Below, piece after piece: positions 1 to 9,304 of a stretch of 64,000 bases of DNA (position 1 is its first letter; every line of letters begins with the position of its first letter). This stretch comes from JAPOXR01 sp963662395 (GTDB lineage Bacteria > Pseudomonadota > Alphaproteobacteria > Rhodobacterales > Rhodobacteraceae): NCBI GenBank assembly GCA_963662395.1, contig OY759511.1:4402001-4466000 (forward strand). The letters are read 5' to 3'. The position numbers and the translations under genes are program-made. Under the pieces are notes generated by a model. It worked only from the letters and a program-made list of their open reading frames with translations, did no database searches and was not told the DNA's origin.

Positions 1-857
1 ATGGCTTCCGCCCATTCATCCGATGCGGCAACCGCAGCAAGGGCGTCGGACCATTTCTGGTAGTCGGCGTCGGAAACGTCCTTCGGGACGTAGAGGCCCC
101 TCCAGTTGACGGAGACGATATCGATACCCTGCTCCATGGCAGTCGGGATATCCTCGAATCCCGGAACCCGTTCTTCCGTGAACACGGCGAGAACCCGGAC
201 ATCGCCGGCTGCCAGGAATCCGACAACTTCCGACATGTCGCCGGTCATCGCCTGGGTGTGGCCACCGACGGTCTGGGTGATGGCATCGCCACCGCCGTCA
301 ACGCCGATATACTTCACCTTGGTCACGTCGTTGAACCCGGCCCGACCCAGCGCCATCAGCACCTTCAGGTGATCGAAGCCGCCAGCAGCGGAGCCGCCGG
401 CAAAGGTGACCGAAGACGGATCGGCAATGACCGCATCCAGAAGGTCATTCAATGACTGGTAGGGCGAATCGTTGGCGACAACGATAATGCCCGGGTCGGC
501 ACCGATGGCACCAAGAAACCGGACCTGGTCGGCAGTCAGCCCGCCATAGGCGTCCTGGGCCAGCCGGGTCGCGGTAGCCGAGGATGCGGCCACGATCAAC
601 TCGCCATCTTCGCCGCGTTCGTTGACGACATGGCTGTAGGCGAGACCACCACCTCCGCCGGCCATGTTGGTAACCTGGATCGGTTTGTCGACCACGCCGA
701 TATCATGCATGATCTTGCCGATCGACCGGCAGGTGAAATCCCAGCCACCGCCGGGGTTGGCCGGGGCAATGCACTCGGCGGCGAATGCCGGCGATGTGAG
801 ACCCATGATCCCGGCAAGGCTGCCCGCGATCAGGCCCTTGCGAATTGTTAACTCCAT
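1..857 (-). CDS. tctC: TctC-family tricarboxylate transporter solute-binding protein (C-terminus cut by window edge)
   Basis: This is a periplasmic binding protein of the tripartite tricarboxylate transporter type, which hands a carboxylate to TctAB in the inner membrane. The ATG at 857 follows GGAGG by six bases. The product starts with a short signal peptide ending near SPAFA-AE, then shows the family's early NPGGGWDFTCR glycine-rich loop, a VTNMAGGGGG segment and GGSAAGGFDHL. The visible 285 residues end in WSDALAAVAASDEWAEA, so only the last few residues lie outside the window. No tctA or tctB is in view; they may lie beyond the edge. The ligand cannot be deduced. Confidence 0.9.
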   Translation of the reverse strand, partial: MELTIRKGLIAGSLAGIMGLTSPAFAAECIAPANPGGGWDFTCRSIGKIMHDIGVVDKPIQVTNMAGGGGGLAYSHVVNERGEDGELIVAASSATATRLAQDAYGGLTADQVRFLGAIGADPGIIVVANDSPYQSLNDLLDAVIADPSSVTFAGGSAAGGFDHLKVLMALGRAGFNDVTKVKYIGVDGGGDAITQTVGGHTQAMTGDMSEVVGFLAAGDVRVLAVFTEERVPGFEDIPTAMEQGIDIVSVNWRGLYVPKDVSDADYQKWSDALAAVAASDEWAEA

Positions 858-1114
858 TTGTTCCTCCAGTTTGTCCATTTCAATGAATTGCGTGCCGACC
901 CCCATGCCGGTCAGTTTCGTCATTCCGGAGCCGATCGTTCAGTTGGAAGCTCCCGGCACATGGCCCGCCTCGCTACATCAAGGCAGCCCGGCTTGCAATG
1001 TGGAACGACGCCGGCTTCCGGTCGAATGAAGGGTATCGCGGCCAGGCAAAAGGGTCCGGCAATCGAGCTCGATCGCTGCCGGCCTCCTCCCGGCACCATC
1101 CCCATGCCGGCTGC

Positions 1115-3952
1115 TCATGATTCCTGTGACAGGATTCCCTGTTCGATTGCCTCGAGCAGCTTCCTGCCGAGCGCATTGCGGCGCGATTCCGCATGCAGTT
1201 TCAGGCCAGCCATGTCCTTGACATAGAATACATCGACGGCCTGGACGCCGTAGGTTGCAATCACCGCCCCGGAAATCGTCACGTTGGCACGGTAGAGGGT
1301 GTAGGCGAGATCGTAGATCAGCCCCGGCCGATCCCGGGTATCAACCTCGATAATGGTGTAGATTTCCGAGCCGTCATTGTCGAAGGTGATCTCGGTCGGG
1401 ACCTGGAAGCTGTGCCGCCGCCTGGCCGCCGCCGTCTTCTGCAACTCGCTGTCCCGGTTCCTGAGCGCCTTCCTGGTATCGATTTCGCCCTTCATGATCT
1501 TGTCGATCATTTCCATCAGTCGCTTGACCCGGGACTTCTCGTAGGGCCGGCCGCGATGATCCTGCACCCAGAACACCGCCGTCGCATAGCCGTCGGCGCT
1601 CGTATAGGTCTTGGCATCGACGACATTGGCCGAAGCAAGGGCCAGCGCACCGGTGATCCGGGTAAAGATGCCGGGATGGTCGGCCATGGCGAAACAGATG
1701 CGTGTCGCATCGCGTCCGGCCTCCGGCCGGGCATCGGTGCAGATCTCGCTGTCGCTGATGCCATCGAGCAGCCTGGCGAAGGTCAGCTGGGTGTCCGTCG
1801 GCAGGCCCTGCCAGTACGGGTCGGCGTGCCGGTTCAGCTCCTCCTCGATGCGTTCGGCCGGCAACTCCTGCGCCGCCTCCCTGAAGCTGTCCTTGGCCGC
1901 GCCGGCAGCGGTGAATCCCACCTCGATCAGCCCGTCGGACATTGCCTTGTGTGTCATCCAGTAGAGATCGCGCAGCAGTTGCGCCTTCCATTTGGTCCAG
2001 ACATCCGGCCCCACCCCCCATATGTCGCAGACCGTCAGCACCGTGAGCAGCTTCAGATGTGACCGGTTGCCGACCTTCAATGCGAAGTCCTGGACGGTCT
2101 TCGGGTCGGAAATGTCGCGCTTCTGGAAGGTATCGGACATCAGGAGATGGTTGGCGACCAGCCAGGTCACGGTCCGGGAACCGGTTTCGTCGAGTCCGAG
2201 TCGCGGGGCAAGGCGGGCGGCCATTTCAGCGCCGGCCTCGGAGTGATCGCGGCCGGTTCCCTTGCCGATGTCATGGAGGAGGAGCGCCATGTAGAGTACC
2301 CTGCGGTTGACGCCCTTTTCGAGAATCCCGGATGCGACCGGTAGTTCCTCGCGGAATTCGCCATGCTCGATCTGCGCCAGGATGGAGATGCACTGGATGA
2401 TATGCTCGTCGACCGTGTAGTGGTGGTAACTTCCGGGCTGCATCATCGCCACGACACGCCCGAACTCCGGCAGGAACGCTCCGAGAACCCCCAATTCGTT
2501 CATGCGGCGCAAGGCCCGCTCCGGGTTGCCATGCTTGACCAGCAGGTCGACGAACAGGTTGTTGGCATCCGGGTTGTTGCGGAACCGGCCGTCGATCAGG
2601 TGCAGGTTGGCGGCAACGAGCCGCATTGCATCAGGGTGAATGAGCAGCCCGGTCCTGAGTGCCTCGTCGAACAGCCGCAGCAGGTTCAGGGAATCGGCGA
2701 GGAATGCGCCTTCATCGGCAATTGCCAGGCGATTATGGACGGTTTCGTAGCCGGGAGACAGCCTGGTTCCGAATTTGAGGCCGGTGCTGCGCAGGAAGCC
2801 GATCACCCGCGGTTCGCGCTTGACGTGCCGGGCTTCCATTTCGGTGAGGAAGATCCGGGTCAATTCGCCCACCACCGTGGCATGCCCGAAATAATCCTGC
2901 ATGAACAACTCGACGGCGCGCCGGCCGGCGGCATCGGAGAAACCGAGCTTCATCGCCACCTCTTCCTGCATGTCAAGGTGCAGCTTGTCCTGCGCCTTGC
3001 CGGCAATCATGTGCATGACGCATCTCACCGACCACAGGAATGCTTCGGCGCTGATGAATTTTTCATACTCCTCGATGCGGAAAATCCCCAGCGTGACCAG
3101 CTCGATCGGATTGTCGACCCGGTTCAGGTATTTCAGGATCCAGAACAGGGTCTGCAGGTCGCGAAGCCCTCCCTTGCCCTCCTTGATATTGGGCTCCAGC
3201 ACGTAGCGGTTGCCACTCTGGCGTTCATTCCTGCTTTCCCGTTCCGCCAGCTTGGCCTCGACGAATTCCGGGCCGGTGCCCTTGAACAGCTCGTTCCAGA
3301 TGCGATCATGCAGCTCGATCGCCAGCTCCCGGTCCCCATGGACCAGCCGGTGCTCGAGCAGGGCGGTCCTGATGGTGAAATCATCCCTCCCGAGGCGGAC
3401 GCAATCCCTGGAATTGCGGCAGGAATGCCCCACCTTCAGCTTCATGTCCCACATGAAGTAGAGCGTGCACTCGATGACCTCCTCGATCCACGGCGTGATC
3501 CTGTCGCCGATCAGGAACAGGAGGTCGACATCGGAGAAGGCAGCCATTTCGGCCCGCCCGTAGCCACCGACCGCGGCCACCGAGAATGCGACCGGTTCAC
3601 CCCTGCCGACATGGAGCGACCCGGTTGCCAGCTTGACCACCGACCGCACGATGGCATCGGTCAAGTAGGAATAGCTGCGAACGGTCTTGAGTGCGGCGAA
3701 CGGGTCGCGCGGGAAATTCTCCAGCGACCGGCGCTCGATCTCGGCCATGCCCTGTGATCGGCGGCGCTGCAACTCGGCAAGCGCCGTCGTCCGGATTTCC
3801 TCCGGTTTGGTATTCCGCTCCACCAGCGAGTGGACAAGCGCACCCATCGAGTCCTCGTCGAAAATGTCAGAGGCCGGAAGGATCAGATTGTCCAGCGGGG
3901 CGGTGCTGAAGCGTTCATTGTCCCGGTGCCGGGAAGAATTCGGGTTATTCAT
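1115..3952 (-). CDS. glnD: Bifunctional [protein-PII] uridylyltransferase / uridylyl-removing enzyme
   Basis: GlnD senses glutamine and uridylylates or deuridylylates PII proteins (GlnB/GlnK), setting the cell's nitrogen response. In the 945-residue product I see the nucleotidyltransferase motif GGYGRAEMAAFSDVDLLFL near residue 128, an HD hydrolase motif LLHDIGKGTGRDHSEAG near 555, and two C-terminal ACT domains (DHPGIFTRITGAL near 755; DTRDRPGLIYDLAYTL near 867). This is the complete GlnD order and the normal length. An in-frame ATG exists at 4048, but I chose 3952 because GGAGGGCAAG precedes it directly and the extra residues match nothing in the family. It lies alone; the next upstream feature is a dead IS. 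Confidence 0.96.
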   Translation of the reverse strand: MNNPNSSRHRDNERFSTAPLDNLILPASDIFDEDSMGALVHSLVERNTKPEEIRTTALAELQRRRSQGMAEIERRSLENFPRDPFAALKTVRSYSYLTDAIVRSVVKLATGSLHVGRGEPVAFSVAAVGGYGRAEMAAFSDVDLLFLIGDRITPWIEEVIECTLYFMWDMKLKVGHSCRNSRDCVRLGRDDFTIRTALLEHRLVHGDRELAIELHDRIWNELFKGTGPEFVEAKLAERESRNERQSGNRYVLEPNIKEGKGGLRDLQTLFWILKYLNRVDNPIELVTLGIFRIEEYEKFISAEAFLWSVRCVMHMIAGKAQDKLHLDMQEEVAMKLGFSDAAGRRAVELFMQDYFGHATVVGELTRIFLTEMEARHVKREPRVIGFLRSTGLKFGTRLSPGYETVHNRLAIADEGAFLADSLNLLRLFDEALRTGLLIHPDAMRLVAANLHLIDGRFRNNPDANNLFVDLLVKHGNPERALRRMNELGVLGAFLPEFGRVVAMMQPGSYHHYTVDEHIIQCISILAQIEHGEFREELPVASGILEKGVNRRVLYMALLLHDIGKGTGRDHSEAGAEMAARLAPRLGLDETGSRTVTWLVANHLLMSDTFQKRDISDPKTVQDFALKVGNRSHLKLLTVLTVCDIWGVGPDVWTKWKAQLLRDLYWMTHKAMSDGLIEVGFTAAGAAKDSFREAAQELPAERIEEELNRHADPYWQGLPTDTQLTFARLLDGISDSEICTDARPEAGRDATRICFAMADHPGIFTRITGALALASANVVDAKTYTSADGYATAVFWVQDHRGRPYEKSRVKRLMEMIDKIMKGEIDTRKALRNRDSELQKTAAARRRHSFQVPTEITFDNDGSEIYTIIEVDTRDRPGLIYDLAYTLYRANVTISGAVIATYGVQAVDVFYVKDMAGLKLHAESRRNALGRKLLEAIEQGILSQES

Positions 3953-4263
3953 CTTGCCCTCCACATGGCACATCCGTCTGGCCGGCAACAGGTCGGACCG
4001 AAAACTCGAACCGGCCGCCGCCCGGCTCCGGCCAGCATACTCCATCACCGATTTGGCACTGCTCCGGATACATTAGCTGTTGCCATGCATAATTCAATCA
4101 AAGCTGTCACCACCCGTGCAACCGGTTGTGAAAATTGACCGGCGTCCCGCCCCGGAACGGATCCGGGAGTGTCGCCTTGACTTCATATTTCATCAGCAAC
4201 AGGTACATTTCTTCGGATGCCGGATCCAGGATTGGTGTCGGTGGCAATATCGGAAATGCTGCG

Positions 4264-4968
4264 TCATCCGCCCGTACAACAGGCTTGGCGTGTGGACTCG
4301 ATTGTTCGCCTTGCCGGAGTTCGCGGCAGGTAACGTGTCTCGGCAAGCAGCACGGTGGACAGGTGGCTCCCGGCCCGCTTCCCGTATCTCGTTGCCACTC
4401 TCCGGAACTCCTTGATCTTGCCGAAGGAACGCTCCGCGAGGTTGCGCCTGGTGCAGGGGTCCCGGCCCGACTCCCGCGACGCCCTGGAGGGAATCACGGC
4501 AACCCCGCCTGTCCCGGCGACAGCCGCACCGCAGGTGATCGCCCCGCACCGTCCGGTGCGGCACGGATCTTCGTCGTCGGACCGCCCCTGCGCGGCTCAC
4601 CGTCCCGGCGCCAGCCGGAGCCGTGCCTGTGCACCTGCACCGCCGGGGAGTCGGTCATCCGCTCCCCCGGCCGGGCCGGCGAACCGTCGAAGATCCGGGA
4701 TGATCCTCGCCCGGATCCCCTCCCTGCTCCGGCGGTTGCAGCAGGTCGCATGCGGGCCGTAACGCCCGGGCAGGTCACGCCAGGGCGAGCCAGCCCGCGG
4801 AATGAAGAAGATCCCGTCCATGATCCGACGGCCGTTCCTGCTGACAGGCCCCCGACATCCCGTCGGCAGCACCGAGCGCGACAACCCCCGTTCCTCATCC
4901 GTCACATCGTGTCGATCACCGGACAACTCCACCTCCATCAGACGATCCGATCCAGCTCTCCATGGCAT
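4264..4968 (-). pseudogene. Decayed IS5-type (IS427-like) transposase
   Basis: Two minus-strand reading frames carry the two halves of an IS427-group transposase. The N-terminal half (4597-4968) has HDVTDEERGLSRSVLP, GRRIMDGIFFI and GSPWRDLPGRYGP. The C-terminal half (4264-4497) has RNLAERSFGKIKEFRRVATRY, the segment around the last catalytic acidic residue. Between them the frame is broken and the DDE core is scrambled, so this is not a programmed frameshift between intact orfA and orfB. I found no convincing terminal inverted repeats. It probably inserted between glnD and the E1-like gene and then decayed. Confidence 0.75.
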
Positions 4969-5311
4969 GGTTCATGCAATTCGGGTACAGACTCTAGTGA
5001 TCCTGAAGACGGGTTCACCCATTGGAGACATCGCAATCCCGGGTCATTCTGGATCACGGGCGCGTGGCCCGTACCAAATTCACGGCGCTGTTCATCGGCA
5101 TCTCAACTTCATAGTCTAGCAGGAGCTTCGTCTTGTCGAATGACCGGCGACCCACTTCCGAATTGCCTATTGAAAACACCGATGGCCGAATCAAGGCCGA
5201 AGGTCCAGTTTGTCATTGGGTGTCACCATTCCAAGAAGTCGACAACAACTGCACATTGGCGCATTGAACGCCGGCAGCACGGCGGTCATCCACCCCGGTT
5301 GCAACGGGCCG
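4969..5311. other. Non-coding stretch downstream of the E1-like gene
   Basis: About 340 bases with no convincing gene on either strand. The composition is less GC-rich than the neighbouring IS relic. I see no clear terminator hairpin. Confidence 0.4.
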
Positions 5312-7693
5312 TCAATGCACCAGGAAAATCCGGATATCTCTTCCGTCTGTCAGGCCTTGCACCTTCTGCACGATGGAGGCCGTGTCGATCCCGTGGTGCT
5401 TGTAGAGGTCACCAATGCTGCCGGTTTGGCCGAAATGCTCGACACCCATGGGAATCGTTTGGTGTCCGCAAACGCTGCCAAGCCATGAAAGCGTTGCAGG
5501 GTGTCCGTCGATTACGGTCACGAGCCGGCAATGGTGAGGCAACGCCTGCAACAGGGCTTCTACGTGGGAGTTTGCTTGGCCAAGACCGCGTGCGCGTGCG
5601 CGCTGCGCCGCGGTCCAGCCTGCATTCAAGCGGTCAGCAGAGGTGACGGCAAGAACGCCGATGTCCCGCCGCCCCTGTGCAACGAATCCAGCTGCGCGGA
5701 TCGCTTCAGGCGCAACAGCGCCTTGGTAGGCAATCACCACCTCGCAGCTGGGCCCCGGTTCTCTCAACCAGTAGGCTCCGTCAATGGCCCCCTGCCGGAA
5801 GGCGGCGTCGCGGCGCTTGCCGGGCTGCTCGATCGGGTTGGTAGACAGGCGCAGGTAGACGCTGCCGCCAGTCTCATCCCGCAGCCATGTGCGTTCATCG
5901 GGGTCGCCGTCACCATCGCGCTGCATGTAGTCGAACGCCCATTCCATGATGACGGCCAATTCGTCAGCAAACGCAGGTTCGAATGCAGCCAGGCCATCCT
6001 GGCTCATACCAATCAAGGGCGTTCCGACGGATTGGTGCGCCCCGCCCTCAGGAGCCAGCGTCACACCTGACGGCGTGCCCACAATCATGAACCGGGCGTC
6101 CTGGTAACAGGCGTAGTTAAGCGCATCGAGGCCGCGGCAGACAAACGGGTCATAGACCGTACCAATGGGGACCAACCGTTTGCCAAACAGGGAATGCGAC
6201 AGGCCTGCGGCCGCAAGCAGGAGGAACAGGTTCATCTCGGCAATACCAAGCTCGATATGCTGCCCGTCGGGCGCAAAGACCCATTTTGCGGTTGACGGGA
6301 TGCGGTGCTCGATAAAGGCATCAGCCTGTGCCGACCTCGCAAAGAGCTTCCGGCGATTGACCCAGGAACCAAGGCTGGTGGTACCCGTTACATCAGGCGA
6401 CGTCGTCACGATCCGCGCTGCCAGGTTGCTGTCTCCCTTTGCCAGGCCGTCGAGGATCTTGCCAAATGCCGCTTGGCTGGAGATCTCGCGATTACTGTCC
6501 AGCGTGATGTTGGGAACGTCAAGTTTGGCATCAGCAAAGCGGCGAGGTCCAGGCTTGAAGAATGGTACCCCGGCCAGAAAGCGCTCAAAGGCCGCAACGT
6601 CGTCCACTGCGGCGAAGCGTTCCCATTCCTGCCCCTCTGGCACACCCATATGGGCCTGCCATTGGGCGAATTGAGCCTTGTTCATCAGCCCGCCGTGATT
6701 GTCCTTGTGCCCTGCGATGGGCGTACCCCACCCCTTGACGGTGTAGGCAAGGAAACAGGTAGGACGGTCATGGTCGATGGCCGAAAGCGCCTCGGCCATC
6801 GTTTCCACGCAATTGCCACCAAGATTTTCCATTAGCTCGGCCAGTTCACCATCGCCGCGGCGATCAATGAGGGCCGAGACTTCTCCCTGATCCCCGAGAT
6901 CGTCCATTAGCCGGCTGCGCCAGACCGCGCCGCCCATGAAGGTCAGCGCCGAGTATTCCTGATTTTGGCAGGCGTCGATCCAGTCACGCAGTTTCTCGCC
7001 CCCGGGTTCTGCAAAGGCAGCCTGCTGAAGAGCGCCGTATTTCACTCGGACAACGTCCCAGCCAAAGGCATCGAACACCTTTTCAATTCGCTCGAACAGC
7101 CCCTCGCGCACGATCCCGTCGAGGGATTGACGATTGTAGTCGATGATCCACCAGGTGTTGCGCAGGTCGTTTTTCCAACCCTCCTGGAGAGCCTCGTAAA
7201 CGTTACCCTCATCCAGTTCCGCATCACCAACCAGCGCGATCATCCGGCCGGTTGGAACGCCCTCGCTCCATTTCTTGGCCGTGATGTAATCCTGAATGAT
7301 CGACGCAAATGACGTGATCGCGACACCAAGGCCAACCGACCCGGTTGAAAAGTCCACATCATTGGTGTCTTTGGTCCGTGAGGGGTAGCTTTGTACGCCC
7401 CCAAACCCGCGAAAGTTCTCCATCTTTTCACGTGACTGGTTGCCCACCAAGTATTGCGCCGCGTGAAAGACTGGTGAGGCATGGGGCTTGACGGCCACGC
7501 GGTCTTCCGGCCGCAGGGCCGAGAAATAGAGCGCAGTCATGATCGACACCATCGATGCCGAGCTTGCCTGGTGTCCGCCCACCTTGATCCCGTCCGCTTT
7601 CGGCCGGATGTGGTTGGCATGATGGATCATCCAGTGAGACAACCACAAGAGCCGTTGTTCGACGGTCTTGAGATGGGTTGCGTCGGATGTCAT
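5312..7693 (-). CDS. Homodimeric 2-oxoacid dehydrogenase E1 / transketolase-like enzyme (thiamine diphosphate)
   Basis: A 793-residue thiamine-diphosphate enzyme of the AceE/transketolase superfamily. The N-terminal half has GGHQASSASMVSIMTALYF and KPHASPVFHAAQYLVG, which correspond to the AceE segments GGHxxSF and GHxSPGxYA. The ThDP/Mg signature GDAELDEG followed by DYNRQSLDG lies near residues 153-185. The C-terminal half has the pyrimidine-domain segments (HIELGIAEMNLFLLLAAAG, GTPSGVTLAPEGGAHQS). It is shorter than AceE (about 890) and longer than classical transketolase (about 660); alphaproteobacterial proteins of this size are usually named transketolase. No E2 or E3 gene is nearby, so the substrate is uncertain. 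Start 7693 has GAGGAG upstream. Confidence 0.85.
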   Translation of the reverse strand: MTSDATHLKTVEQRLLWLSHWMIHHANHIRPKADGIKVGGHQASSASMVSIMTALYFSALRPEDRVAVKPHASPVFHAAQYLVGNQSREKMENFRGFGGVQSYPSRTKDTNDVDFSTGSVGLGVAITSFASIIQDYITAKKWSEGVPTGRMIALVGDAELDEGNVYEALQEGWKNDLRNTWWIIDYNRQSLDGIVREGLFERIEKVFDAFGWDVVRVKYGALQQAAFAEPGGEKLRDWIDACQNQEYSALTFMGGAVWRSRLMDDLGDQGEVSALIDRRGDGELAELMENLGGNCVETMAEALSAIDHDRPTCFLAYTVKGWGTPIAGHKDNHGGLMNKAQFAQWQAHMGVPEGQEWERFAAVDDVAAFERFLAGVPFFKPGPRRFADAKLDVPNITLDSNREISSQAAFGKILDGLAKGDSNLAARIVTTSPDVTGTTSLGSWVNRRKLFARSAQADAFIEHRIPSTAKWVFAPDGQHIELGIAEMNLFLLLAAAGLSHSLFGKRLVPIGTVYDPFVCRGLDALNYACYQDARFMIVGTPSGVTLAPEGGAHQSVGTPLIGMSQDGLAAFEPAFADELAVIMEWAFDYMQRDGDGDPDERTWLRDETGGSVYLRLSTNPIEQPGKRRDAAFRQGAIDGAYWLREPGPSCEVVIAYQGAVAPEAIRAAGFVAQGRRDIGVLAVTSADRLNAGWTAAQRARARGLGQANSHVEALLQALPHHCRLVTVIDGHPATLSWLGSVCGHQTIPMGVEHFGQTGSIGDLYKHHGIDTASIVQKVQGLTDGRDIRIFLVH

Positions 7694-7873
7694 GGAGTGT
7701 CTCCTCAGGTAGTGCCGGGCTTTACCTCTCGATCCGTTTGCTGATGATTTCACCTGTCAGAGGGACCGGGTCCAATGGCCTTGCTGTGAAGCCTTTCGAA
7801 CTGCTCCGCCGTACCATCACCCACCACGGTGATGATATAGCAGATCTCGGGAAGACCGACAGTCAATTTGGTG
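7694..7873. other. Upstream region of the E1-like gene
   Basis: 180 bases between the E1-like start and the terminal repeat of IS701 copy A. The promoter for the minus-strand gene must lie here or within the IS; I see no clear consensus boxes. Confidence 0.35.
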
Positions 7874-8522
7874 CCTAATACCACAGCCGCGCATGACCTG
7901 AAATCGTGGTTCACGGGCCCGATCCTCACCGTGACGGGGCATGGGCAACGGGGGCTCCGCAATGACCGGGGTCTCTCCCGAATGGGAGAACGGGCCGTCA
8001 TCGCCGAAGGAGCGGCCCGGTCCGGTCCTCGCCGCAGCGGGCCTCGCGGGACCGGCGGCGCCCTCATCGACGGGCCCTGCCGGGCCCCCGGCGGATGCAG
8101 GCACCCCCTGGCCGCCTCCGCCGGAACAGGACCGGCCCCGGGACGGGATGTGCGGACATGTCATGGTGCGGGGCTGCAAGGACGGTGTGCCTGTGGCAGG
8201 TGAGACCGGTTTCCCGAAGACGGGGAGCCGTTCCGCCTGCGCCCTCCGCCGGTATCCGGGGACGGCCGGCCGGACCGGGAACTGCCGGGCCGGCGTCTTC
8301 CCGGTCATGCGGGCCGCCATGGCCGGGCGCCGACCGGCCGCCGTCCCCGTCTTCCGAAGGCCCGGGCCGGAGATGCCGGCCGGCGTGCGAAGGCCGGCAT
8401 TGCCGATGATGCGGCGTCTGCCACCAGGGCGGCGATTGCCCGCCGGATGATTGCCCGCAGCCCCGATGCCGGCATGCGCCGTGCCCTTGTGCCGGCAGAT
8501 GGCGGCCCGTGGCCCGGATCAC
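7874..8522 (+). mobile_element. IS701-type element copy A, left (5') part, interrupted by IS66
   Basis: The end at 7874 (CCTAATACCACAGCCGCGCA) matches the ends of copy B at 18257 and 24433. The sequence 7960-8522 is nearly identical, in inverted orientation, to about 18940-19475. The plus strand encodes IS701 transposase pieces in one frame: VAGETGFPKTGSRSACALRRY, corresponding to the family's DETGF..G..S.G..RQY with the catalytic Asp replaced by Gly, then GTAGRTGNCRAGVF (family GTAGkveNCQVGVF). The copy continues after the IS66 element at 11722-11890 and is then cut off, lacking about 510 bp at its 3' end. Confidence 0.75.
8515..8522. repeat. Left target-site duplication of the IS66 element
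   Basis: CGGATCAC directly abuts the left inverted repeat and recurs at 11714-11721 beyond the right one. Eight bases is the usual IS66 duplication length. Confidence 0.92.
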
Positions 8523-8599
8523 GTAAGCGATTAAAGCACGGCGTTGGTTCCCGACCTGATCGGTTGTTTTTTCGTTTGACTGCATAGTCGGCCCGTCCT

Positions 8600-9304
8600 A
8601 TGGGTTTGCCGTCCGGGCGAATCACATCTGGGGCGGCAATGGCGGCATGGTATGGGTCCAAGGCGACGACGGGGCTTTGCCAGGCGATCATTTCGGCGAT
8701 GCCCCCGCATGACGTGTACATCGAGCCGTTCCTTGGGGGCGGTGCCGTGATGAAGCGCAAGCCGTCTGCGATCCGCAACATCGGCATCGACCTCAACCGC
8801 CGTGCGATCGACGGCTTCGGATGCGACCACCCGGTCGAACTCCACCATGGCTGCGCCCTGAGCCTTCTCGGGAGGTTCCCGTTCCGGGGCCGCGAACTGG
8901 TCTACTGCGACCCGCCCTACGTGCAATCGACGCGCCGGTCGCGGCGGCGCTACCGCTTTGACTTCACGGACGGTGACCATGCCCGTCTCCTCGACCTGCT
9001 GAAGTCGCTGGATTGCCGGGTGATGATCTCCGGTTATCCGTCCCGGCTCTACGACGCGCACCTTGCCGACTGGCGCTCGCTTGAGCTGCAGGTCAGCAAC
9101 CAGGCCTGCATCGTCACCGAGAAGCTGTGGTTCAACTTCGCGCCCGACCGGGTGCACTGGGCGTCCCTGGCCGGACGGGACTTCACCCACCGCCAGACCG
9201 TGAAGCGGAAGGCGGCGGGCTGGGGCCGCCGCTACCGGGCGATGCCCCGGGCCGAGCGTTTGGCGGTGCTTGCGGCGATCATGGCGGTCGAGGCCGGGGA
9301 ATGA
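8600..9304 (+). CDS. D12-class DNA adenine N6-methyltransferase, IS66 passenger
   Basis: It is predicted to transfer a methyl group from S-adenosylmethionine to adenine N6 in DNA. The 234-residue product starts like Dam-type enzymes (AAWYGSKATTGLCQAI), has the AdoMet-binding motif EPFLGGGAVM near residue 43 and the catalytic DPPY at 104-107, then YRFDFTDGDHARLLDLL and SGYPSRLYD. That is the motif order and size of the MethyltransfD12 family. A second in-frame ATG at 8639 (MAAWYGSK) could be the true start; neither has a strong ribosome site. Its stop overlaps the tnpC start as ATGA, so the two are probably co-translated. The target sequence is unknown. A decayed homolog sits in the same place in the related elements at 12.8 and 26.3 kb. 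Confidence 0.9.
   Translation: MGLPSGRITSGAAMAAWYGSKATTGLCQAIISAMPPHDVYIEPFLGGGAVMKRKPSAIRNIGIDLNRRAIDGFGCDHPVELHHGCALSLLGRFPFRGRELVYCDPPYVQSTRRSRRRYRFDFTDGDHARLLDLLKSLDCRVMISGYPSRLYDAHLADWRSLELQVSNQACIVTEKLWFNFAPDRVHWASLAGRDFTHRQTVKRKAAGWGRRYRAMPRAERLAVLAAIMAVEAGE

Noticed and set aside
1193..3757. Long open frames on the plus strand across glnD
   Set aside because: They are antisense to a gene with complete GlnD domain structure and arise from high-GC codon bias.
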